Shown here: positions 8,349 through 16,714 of the stretch, in pieces
Layout of the letters: each line of letters opens with the position of its first letter
Numbering within the stretch: position 1 is the first letter of the stretch
NCBI GenBank assembly: GCA_035942255.1
Contig: DASZDG010000022.1
Span: forward strand, 15,789-79,788
Reading direction: 5' to 3'
Origin: JALZEG01 sp035942255
GTDB taxonomy: Bacteria; Actinomycetota; CADDZG01; WHSQ01
Length of the DNA stretch: 64,000 nt
Position numbers and translations under genes: made by a program
The notes under the pieces: model-generated
What the model saw: only the letters and a program-made list of their open reading frames with translations
Told to the model about the DNA's origin: nothing
The model's database searches: none

Positions 8349-9163
8349 CGGGATTGCCGCGCGCGCTCACGATCGCGGGGTCGGATTCCGGCGGTGGGGC
8401 CGGGATACAGGCGGACCTCAAGACGTTCTTCGCCCTCGGCTGCCACGGCATGAGCGCGATCACCGCGCTCACCGCGCAGAACACGGTCGCGGTGACGGGC
8501 GTCCACGAGGTCGACCCACGCTTCGTCGTCGAGCAGGTGGAGGCGGTCGCGACCGACATCGGCGTGGACGCGGCGAAGACCGGCATGCTCGCGTCGGCCC
8601 CGCTGGTCGAGGCGGTGGCGAAGGCGGTGGAGGCGTTCGAGATCCGGCGGCTCGTCGTCGACCCGGTCTCGGTGTCGAAGCACGGCGACCGGCTGCTCGC
8701 CGAGGACGCGGTGGAGGCGGTCCGCACGTCGCTGCTCTCGCTCGCCGAGGTCGTGACGCCGAACCTGCACGAGGCCGCGTCGCTTGCGGGCGCGGACGAG
8801 ATCACGACGATCGAAGAGATGAAGGAGGCGGCGCGGGCAATCCACGCGCTCGGCCCCCGCACCGTGCTCGTCAAGGGCGGGCACCTCGAGGGCCGCGGCC
8901 CCGGGGGCGACGACGCCAGCGTCGACCTCTTCTTCGACGGCTCCGAGTTCCTCGAGCTGAGGGGCGTGCGTTTCGACACGCGCGACACCCACGGGACCGG
9001 CTGCGCGCTCTCGGCCGCGATCGCCGCTCGTCTCGCGCACGGAGACACCACCGTCGACGCGCTGCACGAGGCGAAGCGGTTCATCTCGGGCGCGATCGAG
9101 CGCTCGCTGCGCATCGGGAAGGGCTACGGACCCGTCAACCCGGGCTGGGAGCTGTTCCCCTAG
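8324..9163 (+). CDS. thiD: Hydroxymethylpyrimidine/phosphomethylpyrimidine kinase
   Basis: 279 residues, ribokinase-like fold. Phosphorylates HMP and HMP-phosphate for thiamine synthesis. Motifs: TIAGSDSGGGAGIQADLKTF near the N-terminus, TALTAQNT, VVDPVSVSKHG, TPNLHEAASL, VLVKGGH and the anion-hole/catalytic DTHGTGCALSAAIA. ATG 8324 is preceded by GGGGAGG at good spacing inside thiL; GTG 8345 at the thiL stop is a less likely alternative. The end shares a CTAG with the convergent membrane gene. Confidence 0.93.
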   Translation: MGSPARPVTGLPRALTIAGSDSGGGAGIQADLKTFFALGCHGMSAITALTAQNTVAVTGVHEVDPRFVVEQVEAVATDIGVDAAKTGMLASAPLVEAVAKAVEAFEIRRLVVDPVSVSKHGDRLLAEDAVEAVRTSLLSLAEVVTPNLHEAASLAGADEITTIEEMKEAARAIHALGPRTVLVKGGHLEGRGPGGDDASVDLFFDGSEFLELRGVRFDTRDTHGTGCALSAAIAARLAHGDTTVDALHEAKRFISGAIERSLRIGKGYGPVNPGWELFP

Positions 9164-10005
9164 GAAGCGGGGGAGAGCGCCTGGGCCTCCGTCGCGAGCC
9201 CGGCCCGGTCGAGCTCCTCGAAGCGCGCCCGCAGGTCGAAGTAGGCGACGGTCGCGGCCGCGGCGGTGAACAGCCACACTACGCCGCTCGTCACCACCTC
9301 CACGAGCAGCGCGGGCAGGAACACCTCGGCCCGGTCGAAGTCCGCGCCCGCCTGCGGCAGCGCCGCCACGCCCCGGACCACGAGCTGTAGCAGCGCGGCC
9401 CCCAGCGCGAGCAGCAGGAGCGCAGACAGCACCCGGCCCCACTGCCCCGACAAGAGGTTCATCGTGCGCGTCATCGCGTCGCGGAAGTCCTTGCGTTCCC
9501 ACGCGATCGCGTGGACGAGGATCGGGGGGCCGAGCACCGCCGGCAGCACGACGATGCGAACGATCCCGCCGAAGAACAGCAACAGCGCGAGGACCGGTAT
9601 CGCTACGTACAGCCCGCCGACGGCGACCGCCCCGAGCCGCGCCCGCACGTTGCGCCAGCCCGTGCTCGATCCGACACGGAGCCCGCCGAGCTCACCGGCG
9701 AAGACCGGCGTTGCGATCGCGACGAGGATGCTGCCGACCACGGGAGCGATCACGACCGTCGCCGCGAGCAGGAAGGCCGCGGCCCCCACGCTGTCGTCGT
9801 CCGCCGCGACGCCCCCGACCGCGACGCCGACGAGGAACTGCAGCAGCCTCAGCAGCGCGACCCCGCCTACGAACACGAAGACGAGCCGGACGAACGTCGA
9901 GCGGAAGAGCCTCCAGGTCCACCGGACGTAGCCGCCGATCCGCAGCGGCGCCGGGAACGGCTGGGCGGAGGAGGGAAGCGACGTAGAGGGCTCTGCGTCC
10001 TCCAA
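9160..10005 (-). CDS. Polytopic membrane protein of unknown function
   Basis: 281 residues with about six hydrophobic segments, for example LVFVFVGGVALLRLLQFLVG, FLLAATVVIAPVVGSILVAI, LYVAIPVLALLLFFGGIVRI and VLSALLLLALGAALLQLVV, and a short polar N-terminal tail. No catalytic motif is recognised. The layout resembles uncharacterised actinobacterial proteins with a glycerophosphodiester-phosphodiesterase-type membrane domain, but that is only an impression. It is the last gene of a minus-strand set with a DUF3618 protein, a holin-like protein and YihY. Confidence 0.55.
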   Translation of the reverse strand: MEDAEPSTSLPSSAQPFPAPLRIGGYVRWTWRLFRSTFVRLVFVFVGGVALLRLLQFLVGVAVGGVAADDDSVGAAAFLLAATVVIAPVVGSILVAIATPVFAGELGGLRVGSSTGWRNVRARLGAVAVGGLYVAIPVLALLLFFGGIVRIVVLPAVLGPPILVHAIAWERKDFRDAMTRTMNLLSGQWGRVLSALLLLALGAALLQLVVRGVAALPQAGADFDRAEVFLPALLVEVVTSGVVWLFTAAAATVAYFDLRARFEELDRAGLATEAQALSPAS

Positions 10006-10009
10006 CGGG

Positions 10010-10201
10010 TCAGCGCACCCGGCGCTTCGCGATGAGGCCCACGATCAACAGCCCCGCGAGCGCGGCGGCACCCACCGCGAGCTTCTTGCCTACTTCGCCG
10101 GCCTCTACCTTGGCGCGGTCGACGAGCTCGTCGACCTTGCGCGCGAGGTCCTCGCGCGTCGCCTCGATCTCGCCCATTGTCTGGCGGGCGTCCTTGCCCA
10201 T
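10010..10201 (-). CDS. DUF3618-family small membrane protein
   Basis: 63 residues. The amphipathic start (ARQTMGEIEATREDLARKVD) and a single C-terminal transmembrane segment (LAVGAAALAGLLIVGLIAKR) followed by basic residues match DUF3618, a family usually found next to holin-like proteins in actinobacteria. Function unknown, probably cell envelope. ATG 10201 is chosen over an upstream extension of the frame that overlaps the next gene. Confidence 0.7.
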   Translation of the reverse strand: MGKDARQTMGEIEATREDLARKVDELVDRAKVEAGEVGKKLAVGAAALAGLLIVGLIAKRRVR

Positions 10202-10230
10202 TGGTGGTCTCCTCTGCCGTCCGTTCGTGG

Positions 10231-10659
10231 CTATCGCTTGCCCAAGGACTTGACCATCTCGACGTCGTCCTTGAGCGTCTGCTTCGTCATGTCGGCCGAG
10301 ATCGGCGCGGTCAGCTTCTTCTTCGCGACGAGCCCTGCCAGGACCGCGAAGAGGATCAGGACGCCTGCCGTCGCGAGGTCGGCGAGCCACGTCACCAGGA
10401 TCTCGTCGAACCCGTCGCGGATCGCCAGCAGGAGGAAGATCAACGCGAAGAAGGCGAAGACGCCGGCGACCGCGATCACGACCGCGCCCTTGACCTTCGT
10501 CGCGACCGACTGGCCGACCTCCTGCTTCACGAGCTCGACCTCTTTGCGGATCAGCGTCGAGAGGTCCTCCGTGACCTCCTTCATCAGCTGTCCCGCGGAC
10601 TTCTCGGTACCCGCGCCGTTGCCGCGGTAGAGATCCTGCGCCCTCGGTGGTTCGGCCAC
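10231..10659 (-). CDS. Holin-X/phage holin superfamily III-type membrane protein
   Basis: 142 residues: a soluble helix (KSAGQLMKEVTEDLSTLIRK), then two hydrophobic segments (GAVVIAVAGVFAFFALIFLL and LADLATAGVLILFAVLAGLV) and a charged tail ending SLGKR. This is the actinobacterial putative holin/superfamily III layout. Despite the name there is no phage context; the usual neighbours are DUF3618 and YihY, as here. Role unknown, likely envelope. Confidence 0.75.
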   Translation of the reverse strand: MAEPPRAQDLYRGNGAGTEKSAGQLMKEVTEDLSTLIRKEVELVKQEVGQSVATKVKGAVVIAVAGVFAFFALIFLLLAIRDGFDEILVTWLADLATAGVLILFAVLAGLVAKKKLTAPISADMTKQTLKDDVEMVKSLGKR

Positions 10660-10668
10660 TGTCCCCTC

Positions 10669-11541
10669 CTATCCTGTCGTGAGCGATTGTCGCGTCACTC
10701 GGCGCTCCGCGAGGACGGCGTTGACCTCAGCGGCCAGGAGCGTGATCTGGGCGAGGAGGTAGCTCGCCACCAGCAGCCCTGCGGCGGTGGCGAAGGCCCC
10801 GAACGTAGCCGACCTGGCGGCGGCGCCGCGGTCGAGGTACAGGGTGCCGAACCACTTCAGCAGCTCGAACACCACTCCCGCGATCAACGCGCCCGGCAGG
10901 ACCTCGGCCCAGCTCCTGCGGAAGTGCGGCAGGAACTTGAAGGCCGTCAGGAAGATCGCGAGGTTGAGGCCGAACCCCACGCCGAACCCGACCACCTCGG
11001 CGCCGAACCCCGGGACGACGCGTGCCCACCCGGCGATCACGAGGGAGCCGAGCACCGTCGCCGCGAAGATCGCGAGCCACTTCAGGGCGTCGAGGCGTTT
11101 CACGAGGAAGTTGCCCTCTTCCTCCACACGGTGGATCTTGTTGAGGGCGTGCCCCAGCGCGACGATCGCGCCGCTCCCGGAGTAGAGGGCGAGGACGATG
11201 CTGAGCAGCGCGAGCCGCCCGGCCGCCCCCTCGATCGTCTCCAGGGTGTCCTCGGTGATGAGGTCGCTCACGAGCGGGAAGCTGTCGAAGCCCTTCTCGA
11301 GAAGGTCCTCTCGCACCTCGGGGAAGACGTCCGTCACGAACCCGAGCACCGCGGTCGCGAACATCAGCAACGGGAACATCGAGAAGAAGACGTAGTACGT
11401 GAGCGCGGCCGCGTAGAAGCCGCCATCGTCCTCGGAGAAGCGCTTGAAGGTCCTGACCGCGATGTCGACCACGCCGTAGGACGCCCGCGCGGTCTCGACG
11501 CGGCGCTTCGCTTCGGCGGGGATCTGCTTCAGGTCGGGCAC
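10669..11541 (-). CDS. YihY/BrkB-family membrane protein
   Basis: 290 residues with the YihY signature FYAAALTYYVFFSMFPLLMF near residues 42-61 and five or six further hydrophobic segments. The family was once called RNase BN, wrongly; its function is unsettled, and some members are virulence factors in Bordetella. It starts with GTG at 11541 and is the first gene of the minus-strand membrane-protein set reaching to 9160. Confidence 0.85.
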   Translation of the reverse strand: MPDLKQIPAEAKRRVETARASYGVVDIAVRTFKRFSEDDGGFYAAALTYYVFFSMFPLLMFATAVLGFVTDVFPEVREDLLEKGFDSFPLVSDLITEDTLETIEGAAGRLALLSIVLALYSGSGAIVALGHALNKIHRVEEEGNFLVKRLDALKWLAIFAATVLGSLVIAGWARVVPGFGAEVVGFGVGFGLNLAIFLTAFKFLPHFRRSWAEVLPGALIAGVVFELLKWFGTLYLDRGAAARSATFGAFATAAGLLVASYLLAQITLLAAEVNAVLAERRVTRQSLTTG

Positions 11542-11610
11542 CGCGCGGGGATTACCCAGGCGCGGCTGGGACGAACCGAGGAAGGACGTAGGGGCGGCGA
11601 GAGCGCGGCG

Positions 11611-11802
11611 CTAGCCGGCGCGGGTGACCTTGTTGGCCTTCAGGCACTTCGTGCAGACGGCCACGCGCTTCGGGGCGCCCCCCACGAGCACGCGCATCTT
11701 CTGCACGTTCGGGTTCCAGCGCCGGCGCGTCCGCCTGTGGGAGTGGGAGATGTTGTTCCCGAACCCCGGCGTCTTGCCACAGATGTCACAAACGGAAGCC
11801 AT
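11611..11802 (-). CDS. rpmB: 50S ribosomal protein L28
   Basis: 63 residues, normal length. The N-terminal VCDICGKTPGFGNNISHSHR and the WNPNVQKMRV block are diagnostic. Two CxxC pairs (CDIC and CTKC) show it is the zinc-binding form. It is divergent from recG; in many actinobacteria the two are separated by a DAK/FakA-type kinase gene, absent here. Confidence 0.97.
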   Translation of the reverse strand: MASVCDICGKTPGFGNNISHSHRRTRRRWNPNVQKMRVLVGGAPKRVAVCTKCLKANKVTRAG

Positions 11803-11811
11803 AGGCCGCAG

Positions 11812-11817
11812 AGGTTA
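11812..11817 (-). promoter_or_regulatory. -10 box (TAACCT) of rpmB
   Basis: Reading the minus strand, TAACCT is followed by 9 nt and then the rpmB ATG, so the mRNA would have almost no leader. Confidence 0.45.
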
Positions 11818-11841
11818 CCAAATCCGGGGCGGAGCCCGGTC

Positions 11842-11847
11842 TAACCT
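11842..11847 (+). promoter_or_regulatory. -10 box (TAACCT) of recG, leaderless arrangement
   Basis: TAACCT ends 6 nt before the recG ATG and there is no Shine-Dalgarno sequence. It faces away from the rpmB -10 box, giving a divergent promoter pair. Confidence 0.55.
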
Positions 11848-11853
11848 CGGACG

Positions 11854-14067
11854 ATGAGCCAGACCGTCCGAGCCCGCCCGAAGGGCCTCGAGCTGTACGC
11901 GTCCCGCCGCTCGGCCGTCCCGCTCCCCGTGACGGGCAAGAGGGCGCAGGCGCTGGAGAAGCTCGGCATCCGCTCGGTGCAGGACCTCCTCCAGCACTAC
12001 CCGCGCTATCACGTCGACCGCACGAACCTCCGGACGATCGCCGACCTGAAGCGCCTCGCGGCGGAGGGGCACGACGGCGAGGTCCAGGTCCACGCGACGG
12101 TCAAGAAGATCGCTCCGCCGTTCCGGACGCGGTCGGGCAAGCGGATGATCAAGGGCCAGATCGCCGACGAGACCGGGTCGATCGACGTGACGTGGTTCAA
12201 CCAGGAGTGGGTGACGCGGGCGCTGACGCCCGGGACCGTCGCCTTCTTCTACGGCAAGCTCGGGCTCTTCCGGGGGCGCCTCCAGATGAGCGCGCCGCGG
12301 TTCGAGAGGGTGCGCACGGGGGCCGAGCCGTTCAACGTCGGGCGCATCATCCCGATCTATCCCGCGACCGCCGACCTCACGAGCGACCAGCTCCGCAAGC
12401 TGATGTGGGAGGCACTCCATCAGCACGGCCAGATCCTCGACCCCCTGCCGGAGCCGCTGTTCCGGTCACTCAAGCTCATGAGCCGCTCCGACGCCGTGAG
12501 GCTCATCCACTTCCCCGACACGAAGGACGACGTGCTCCGCGCCCGCCGGAGGATCGTCTTCGACGAGGTCTTCACGCTGCAGCTCGGCCTCGTCTACCGC
12601 AAGCGCAAGCTCGAGCGCACGGTGCGCGGCATCGCGCACGCGGCCCCCGGGCCGGACTCGCTCGCGGAGACGTTCGTCGCCGAGCTCCCGTTCGACCTGA
12701 CGGGGGCGCAGCGGCGCGCGTGCGAGGACGTGGCCCGCGACATGGGCAAGGCGCACCCGATGCACCGCCTGGTCGAGGGCGAGGTCGGGTCCGGCAAGAC
12801 CGTCGTCGCGCTGTACGCGTGCCTCGTCGCGATCGAAGGCGGCTACCAGGCCGCGTTCATGGCGCCGACGGAGGTCCTTGCCGAGCAGCACCACCTGACG
12901 GTGGGGGAGCTGCTGGACCGCGCGTTCGGGGGGGCCGAGCGTGCCAACTTGTTCGCCGGTGTGTCGCGCCGTCCCGTCGTGCGGCTGCTGACCGGCTCGA
13001 CCCCCGCGGCGCAGCGCCGCACGATCCTCGCGGAGGTCGCGGCCGGGGAGGTCGACCTCCTGCTGGGGACGCACGCGCTGATCCAGGAGGCCGTGGAGTT
13101 CCGCCGCCTGGGCGTCGCGGTCGTCGACGAGCAGCACCGGTTCGGCGTCCACCAGCGCAAGACCCTGCGCGAGAAGGGATCGGACGGCGAGCCCGACATC
13201 CTCGTGATGACCGCGACGCCGATCCCGCGCACGCTCGCGGTCACGATCTACGGAGACCTGGACGTGTCCATCCTCGACGAGCTTCCGAAAGGCCGGAAGC
13301 CGATAGAGACGCGTCTGTCGGTGGGCGACGAGGGACGCCGCGAAGCGTACGACCTCATCCGCAGCGAGGTCGGGAGCGGCCGACAGGCCTTCGTCGTCTA
13401 CGCGCTGCGCGACGAGTCCGACAAAACCGAGCTGCGCAGTGCTAAGGCCGAGGCGGCCCGTCTCGCGAAGGAGGTATTCCCGGACCTGCGCGTCGGGCTC
13501 GTGCACGGCGACATGAAGCCTGCGGAGAAGGAGAACGCGATGGGCGACTTCCGCGACGGAGCGGTCGACGTGCTCGTCGCGACGACCGTGGTGGAGGTAG
13601 GCGTCGACGTCCCGAACGCGACCGTGATGTTGATCGAGGACGCCGATCGGTTCGGGCTCGCGCAGCTCCACCAGCTCCGCGGCCGGATCGGCCGCGGAGG
13701 CCACGCGTCCTACTGCCTCCTCGCTACGGACCTCGACCTGACACAAGCGGGGAAGGACCCCGCGATCACGCTAGCGGCAGAGCGGCTGCACTCGGTGGTC
13801 TCGACGGGCGACGGCTTCAAGCTCGCGCTCGTGGACCTCCGGCATCGTGGCGAGGGCCAGCTCTTCGGCGCACGGCAGTCCGGCATGCCCCAGCTCAAGC
13901 TCGCGCGCGTCCTCGAGCACCAGGACGTCGTCCAGCGCGCCCGGGACATCGCGGTCGCGATGCTCGACGAGGACCCCGAGCTGCGGGCGTACGAGAACGC
14001 CGAGCTCGCCCGCGAGATGCACGCCCGGTTCCCCGACCAGGCGCTGGACGTCGTGCACTCCGGGTAG
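11854..14067 (+). CDS. recG: ATP-dependent DNA helicase RecG
   Basis: 737 residues. Remodels stalled replication forks and branch-migrates Holliday junctions. The N-terminal OB-fold wedge domain (about 55-160; VQVHATVKKIAPPFRTRSGK) is followed by helicase motifs: GEVGSGKTVVALY (I), APTEVLAEQH (Ia), LLTGSTPAAQRR, DEQHRFGVHQR (II), VMTATPIPRTLA (III), then VHGDMKPAEKE, VATTVVEVGVDVPNATVM (V) and QLHQLRGRIGRGG (VI). The C-terminal FGARQSGMPQLKLA block is typical. All key residues are intact. Confidence 0.97.
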   Translation: MSQTVRARPKGLELYASRRSAVPLPVTGKRAQALEKLGIRSVQDLLQHYPRYHVDRTNLRTIADLKRLAAEGHDGEVQVHATVKKIAPPFRTRSGKRMIKGQIADETGSIDVTWFNQEWVTRALTPGTVAFFYGKLGLFRGRLQMSAPRFERVRTGAEPFNVGRIIPIYPATADLTSDQLRKLMWEALHQHGQILDPLPEPLFRSLKLMSRSDAVRLIHFPDTKDDVLRARRRIVFDEVFTLQLGLVYRKRKLERTVRGIAHAAPGPDSLAETFVAELPFDLTGAQRRACEDVARDMGKAHPMHRLVEGEVGSGKTVVALYACLVAIEGGYQAAFMAPTEVLAEQHHLTVGELLDRAFGGAERANLFAGVSRRPVVRLLTGSTPAAQRRTILAEVAAGEVDLLLGTHALIQEAVEFRRLGVAVVDEQHRFGVHQRKTLREKGSDGEPDILVMTATPIPRTLAVTIYGDLDVSILDELPKGRKPIETRLSVGDEGRREAYDLIRSEVGSGRQAFVVYALRDESDKTELRSAKAEAARLAKEVFPDLRVGLVHGDMKPAEKENAMGDFRDGAVDVLVATTVVEVGVDVPNATVMLIEDADRFGLAQLHQLRGRIGRGGHASYCLLATDLDLTQAGKDPAITLAAERLHSVVSTGDGFKLALVDLRHRGEGQLFGARQSGMPQLKLARVLEHQDVVQRARDIAVAMLDEDPELRAYENAELAREMHARFPDQALDVVHSG

Positions 14068-14098
14068 AAGCCTGTTGGTGCCGTCGCCCTCGTTTGGT

Positions 14099-14104
14099 TA
14101 GGTT
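14099..14104 (+). promoter_or_regulatory. -10 box (TAGGTT) of rsmD, leaderless arrangement
   Basis: TAGGTT ends 6 nt before ATG 14111, and no ribosome-binding site is present. This supports the ATG at 14111 over the GTG at 14105. Confidence 0.5.
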
Positions 14105-14110
14105 GTGGCC

Positions 14111-14665
14111 ATGAGAGTCATCGCGGGCGAGGCGAAGGGCCGGCGTCTGAAGTCGCCCGGCCTCGGCACCCGGCCCATGACGGACCGGATGAAGGAGGCC
14201 GTGTTCTCCTCGCTCGGCGAGCTGAAGGGCCTGGTCGTGCTCGACCTCTACGCGGGCTCGGGATCGCTCGGGCTCGAGGCGCTGTCGCGGGGCGCCGCAT
14301 CGGCGCGCTTCGTCGAGAGCGCCCGCGACGCGATCGTGAAGCTGGAAGAGAACATCGAGACGACGGGCCTCGGCTCGAAGGCGGAGGTCACGTGGGCCGA
14401 CGTCACGTCTACGCTGCAGCTCGGCACCGACGACCGCGTCGACCTCGTGTTCGTCGACCCTCCGTACTCGATGCCGCTCGCGAACGTGCGCGCCGACCTC
14501 GAGGCCCTGGTGATGAACGGCTTCCTCTCCGACGAGGGCCGGATCGTCGTGCACCGGCCGGCGAAGGAAGGCCAGCTGAAGCCCCTGGGCCTCGCGCTCC
14601 TGTGGGAGCGGGAGTACGGGCAGTCGCGCATTCTCGTGTTCGGGCACGAGGAAGAGGACTCCTGA
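14111..14665 (+). CDS. rsmD: 16S rRNA (guanine(966)-N2)-methyltransferase
   Basis: 184 residues. Methylates G966 of 16S rRNA using SAM. Start MRVIAGEAKGRRL is the canonical N-terminus. The SAM-binding motif is VLDLYAGSGSLGLEAL and the catalytic N-methylase motif is FVDPPYSMP. It precedes coaD by 16 nt, the common rsmD-coaD pair. Confidence 0.95.
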   Translation: MRVIAGEAKGRRLKSPGLGTRPMTDRMKEAVFSSLGELKGLVVLDLYAGSGSLGLEALSRGAASARFVESARDAIVKLEENIETTGLGSKAEVTWADVTSTLQLGTDDRVDLVFVDPPYSMPLANVRADLEALVMNGFLSDEGRIVVHRPAKEGQLKPLGLALLWEREYGQSRILVFGHEEEDS

Positions 14666-14681
14666 TCCACCGGCCCGGAGC

Positions 14682-15161
14682 ATGACCACCGCCCTGTGTC
14701 CCGGGTCGTTCGACCCGCCCACGAACGGGCACGTAGACGTCATCGAGCGGGCCGCACGCCACTTCGACACCGTAGTCGCCGCCGTCATCGTCAACCCGTC
14801 CAAGCACGCCCTGTTCGATGCGGACGAGCGGACGCGCCTGCTGACGGAGGTGCTCGGCCATCTCGACAACGTCGAGGTCGCGTCGTTCGACGGCCTCCTC
14901 GTCGACTTCGCGCGCGACCGCGGCGTGAACGTCGTCGTGAAGGGGCTGCGGGCGGTTTCCGACTACGAGTACGAGCTGCAGATGGCGCAGATGAACGCGG
15001 CGCTGTCGCCCGGCCTGGACACCCTCTTCGTCTCGGCGAAGCCCGAGTGGGCCTTTCTGTCGTCCAGCCTCGTCCGGGAGGTGGCCCGCTACGGCGGGTC
15101 GGTCGAGGGGCTGGTTCCGGCCCCCGTGGCGGCCGCCCTGAAGGAGAGATTCGGCGCCTGA
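14682..15161 (+). CDS. coaD: Phosphopantetheine adenylyltransferase
   Basis: 159 residues. Transfers AMP to 4'-phosphopantetheine to give dephospho-CoA. Motifs: CPGSFDPPTNGHVDVIERA with the nucleotide-binding T/H-x-G-H element, VVKGLRAVSDYEYELQMAQMN and the SSSLVREVARYGG block. A GGAG site precedes the ATG. Complete and of standard length. Confidence 0.97.
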   Translation: MTTALCPGSFDPPTNGHVDVIERAARHFDTVVAAVIVNPSKHALFDADERTRLLTEVLGHLDNVEVASFDGLLVDFARDRGVNVVVKGLRAVSDYEYELQMAQMNAALSPGLDTLFVSAKPEWAFLSSSLVREVARYGGSVEGLVPAPVAAALKERFGA

Positions 15162-15250
15162 CCAGCCCCTGACGGGATGCCGACGTGGCATGCTGTAGGC
15201 GCCGAACAGACCAACCTTCAGACATGCAGCTGGAAAGGTAGCGACCTCAA

Positions 15251-15781
15251 ATGGACCTTATCGAACGGATCGACGAGATGCAGGTGTTGATCGAGGAGGC
15301 CAAGTCCGTGCCGCTGTCCTCGTCCGCCGTGATCAACCGGGACGAGCTCCTGGAGATGCTCGCCCAGATGAAGGACGAGGTCCCCGACGAGGTCCGCCAG
15401 GCCCGCTGGATGACGAGGGACCGCGACGAGCTGCTGTCCCGGGCCCGCAAGGAGGCCGAGCGGATCGTCGCCGAGGCCCGCGAGCAGCGGGACCGCCTCC
15501 TGTCCCGGACCGAGATCGTCCACGCCGCCGAGCGCGAGGCCGAGCGGATCGTCGACGAGGCCAAGGAGCGGGGGATCAAGCTCCGGGTCGAGGCGGAGGA
15601 CTACATCGACCAGAAGCTCGCCGCCTTCGAGATCCTGCTGAACAAGACGCTGGCGACGGTCGCGAAGGGCCGCGAGCAGCTCCGGGGGCAGCGGACGCCG
15701 CAGGTGATGAACGGCGCCCCCGAAGGCGGCTCGAACGAGGCCCCGTTCGACGCTGCGGAGCTGAGCCAACCCAGCATTTAG
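15251..15781 (+). CDS. SepIVA/DivIVA-like coiled-coil protein
   Basis: 176 residues, nearly all charged coiled coil with repeated EAERIVAEAREQRDRL-type heptads and a short N-terminal segment (LIERIDEMQVLIEEAKSVPL) followed by a disordered tail. Its position between coaD and DUF177-rpmF-rnc corresponds to Rv2927c/SepIVA of mycobacteria, a DivIVA-domain protein for septation and polar growth. Automatic tools often call such proteins ATP synthase subunit B because of the helix; no membrane segment is present, so that name is rejected. Function by synteny only. Confidence 0.65.
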   Translation: MDLIERIDEMQVLIEEAKSVPLSSSAVINRDELLEMLAQMKDEVPDEVRQARWMTRDRDELLSRARKEAERIVAEAREQRDRLLSRTEIVHAAEREAERIVDEAKERGIKLRVEAEDYIDQKLAAFEILLNKTLATVAKGREQLRGQRTPQVMNGAPEGGSNEAPFDAAELSQPSI

Positions 15782-15786
15782 CTCTA

Positions 15787-15808
15787 ACGGCGCCGCAAGC
15801 GGCGCCGT
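15787..15808 (+). terminator. Stem-loop terminator, arms identical to the element at 999
   Basis: acggcgccgc AA gcggcgccgt forms a 10-bp perfect stem starting 5 nt after the sepIVA-like stop. No T-run follows. The arms are identical to those of 999-1020, with only the loop differing (AA versus TA). Confidence 0.6.
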
Positions 15809-15904
15809 CCGATGGGAAAGTCCCAGCCGCGCGGCGTCGTCGCCTACGGCGACGGGCGGGCCTACCCCTCCATACCTGGAACAACCTGGGAAAACGGGTC
15901 GTTC

Positions 15905-15913
15905 TGATATCAT
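15905..15913 (+). promoter_or_regulatory. Extended -10 promoter (TGATATCAT) of the DUF177-rpmF operon
   Basis: TGA immediately precedes TATCAT, a good extended -10. No TTGACA-like -35 is seen. It lies 62 nt upstream of the DUF177 GTG and downstream of the stem-loop, which suits an independent promoter for DUF177-rpmF-rnc-mutM. Confidence 0.45.
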
Positions 15914-15974
15914 CTCGGTCCCGGCGCGGGGCTCGCGCCGGCCACTTTCCACGCGGATATCAGGAGTCGCGCGC

Positions 15975-16520
15975 GTGCAGGGATTTACCTATTCGGTCAT
16001 CGACATCCTCGGCCGCCCCGGTGAGTACCGGGACGTCCGGATCGCCGCGCCCCTTCCCGGTGCCGCCACCGCCCTCGCGCGGGTCGCGTCCTCCCCGGTC
16101 GAGGCGGCGCTGCGGGCAGAGAGCGTCGTCGAGGGAATCCTCGTGACGGGCAGTGCCCGTGCCGACGTCACGCTCGAGTGCTCCCGCTGTCTCACGGAGT
16201 TCCAGTCGGACATCACTGTGTCCGTCTGCGAGCTGTTCACCGGGCCCGGCCACGAGGGCGAAGAGGACTCCTACGAGGTCACCGGCACCGAGATCGACCT
16301 CGAGCCGATGCTGAGGGACGCGATCGTCCTCGACCTCCCCCTCAACCCGGTCTGCTCGCTTGATTGCAAGGGGTACTGCGCCGGCTGCGGCCAGAACCTG
16401 AACGCTAGCGGCCGCCTCGGCGGGCGCGCTGAGAACGAAGGGGAGTGCACCTGTGCCCCCGACGACGTCGATCCGCGGTGGGCGGGGCTCGAGGCCCTGC
16501 GCACGAAGCTGGATCAGTAG
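15975..16520 (+). CDS. YceD/DUF177-family protein
   Basis: 181 residues. The family is almost always encoded just before rpmF and is implicated in 23S rRNA/large-subunit maturation. Seen: VTLECSRCLTEFQ with CxxC, then CSLDCKGYCAGCGQNLN and a final CTC, so at least six cysteines likely to bind metal, and the ILDLPLNPVC-like block VLDLPLNPVC. GTG 15975 follows AGGAG at 8-nt spacing. Ten nt separate it from rpmF. Confidence 0.88.
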   Translation: MQGFTYSVIDILGRPGEYRDVRIAAPLPGAATALARVASSPVEAALRAESVVEGILVTGSARADVTLECSRCLTEFQSDITVSVCELFTGPGHEGEEDSYEVTGTEIDLEPMLRDAIVLDLPLNPVCSLDCKGYCAGCGQNLNASGRLGGRAENEGECTCAPDDVDPRWAGLEALRTKLDQ

Positions 16521-16530
16521 AGGAGGAACG

Positions 16531-16707
16531 ATGGCGGTACCCAAGAGGCGCAAGACCAGGTCGAAGATGAGGATGCGGCGCGCCCATTGGAAGACGGAGG
16601 CGCCGACCTACGCGTCGTGCCCCCAATGCCGCCAGCCGAAGCTGCCCCACCGCGTCTGCCCGAACTGCGGCCACTACGCAGGGCGGCAGGCCGTCGAGAC
16701 GGAGTAG
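16531..16707 (+). CDS. rpmF: 50S ribosomal protein L32
   Basis: 58 residues. MAVPKRRKTRSKMRMRRAHW is the canonical start. The zinc site is CPQCRQ and CPNCGHY. AGGAGG at good spacing precedes ATG 16531. Confidence 0.97.
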   Translation: MAVPKRRKTRSKMRMRRAHWKTEAPTYASCPQCRQPKLPHRVCPNCGHYAGRQAVETE

Positions 16708-16714
16708 AGCGGCG

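Noticed and set aside
10231..10659. Prophage remnant based on the holin-like protein
   Set aside because: No other phage gene, integrase or attachment site is present, and the neighbours are chromosomal envelope genes.
15251..15781. ATP synthase subunit b
   Set aside because: The helix composition is similar, but there is no membrane segment and no ATP synthase genes nearby; synteny favours the SepIVA-like assignment.
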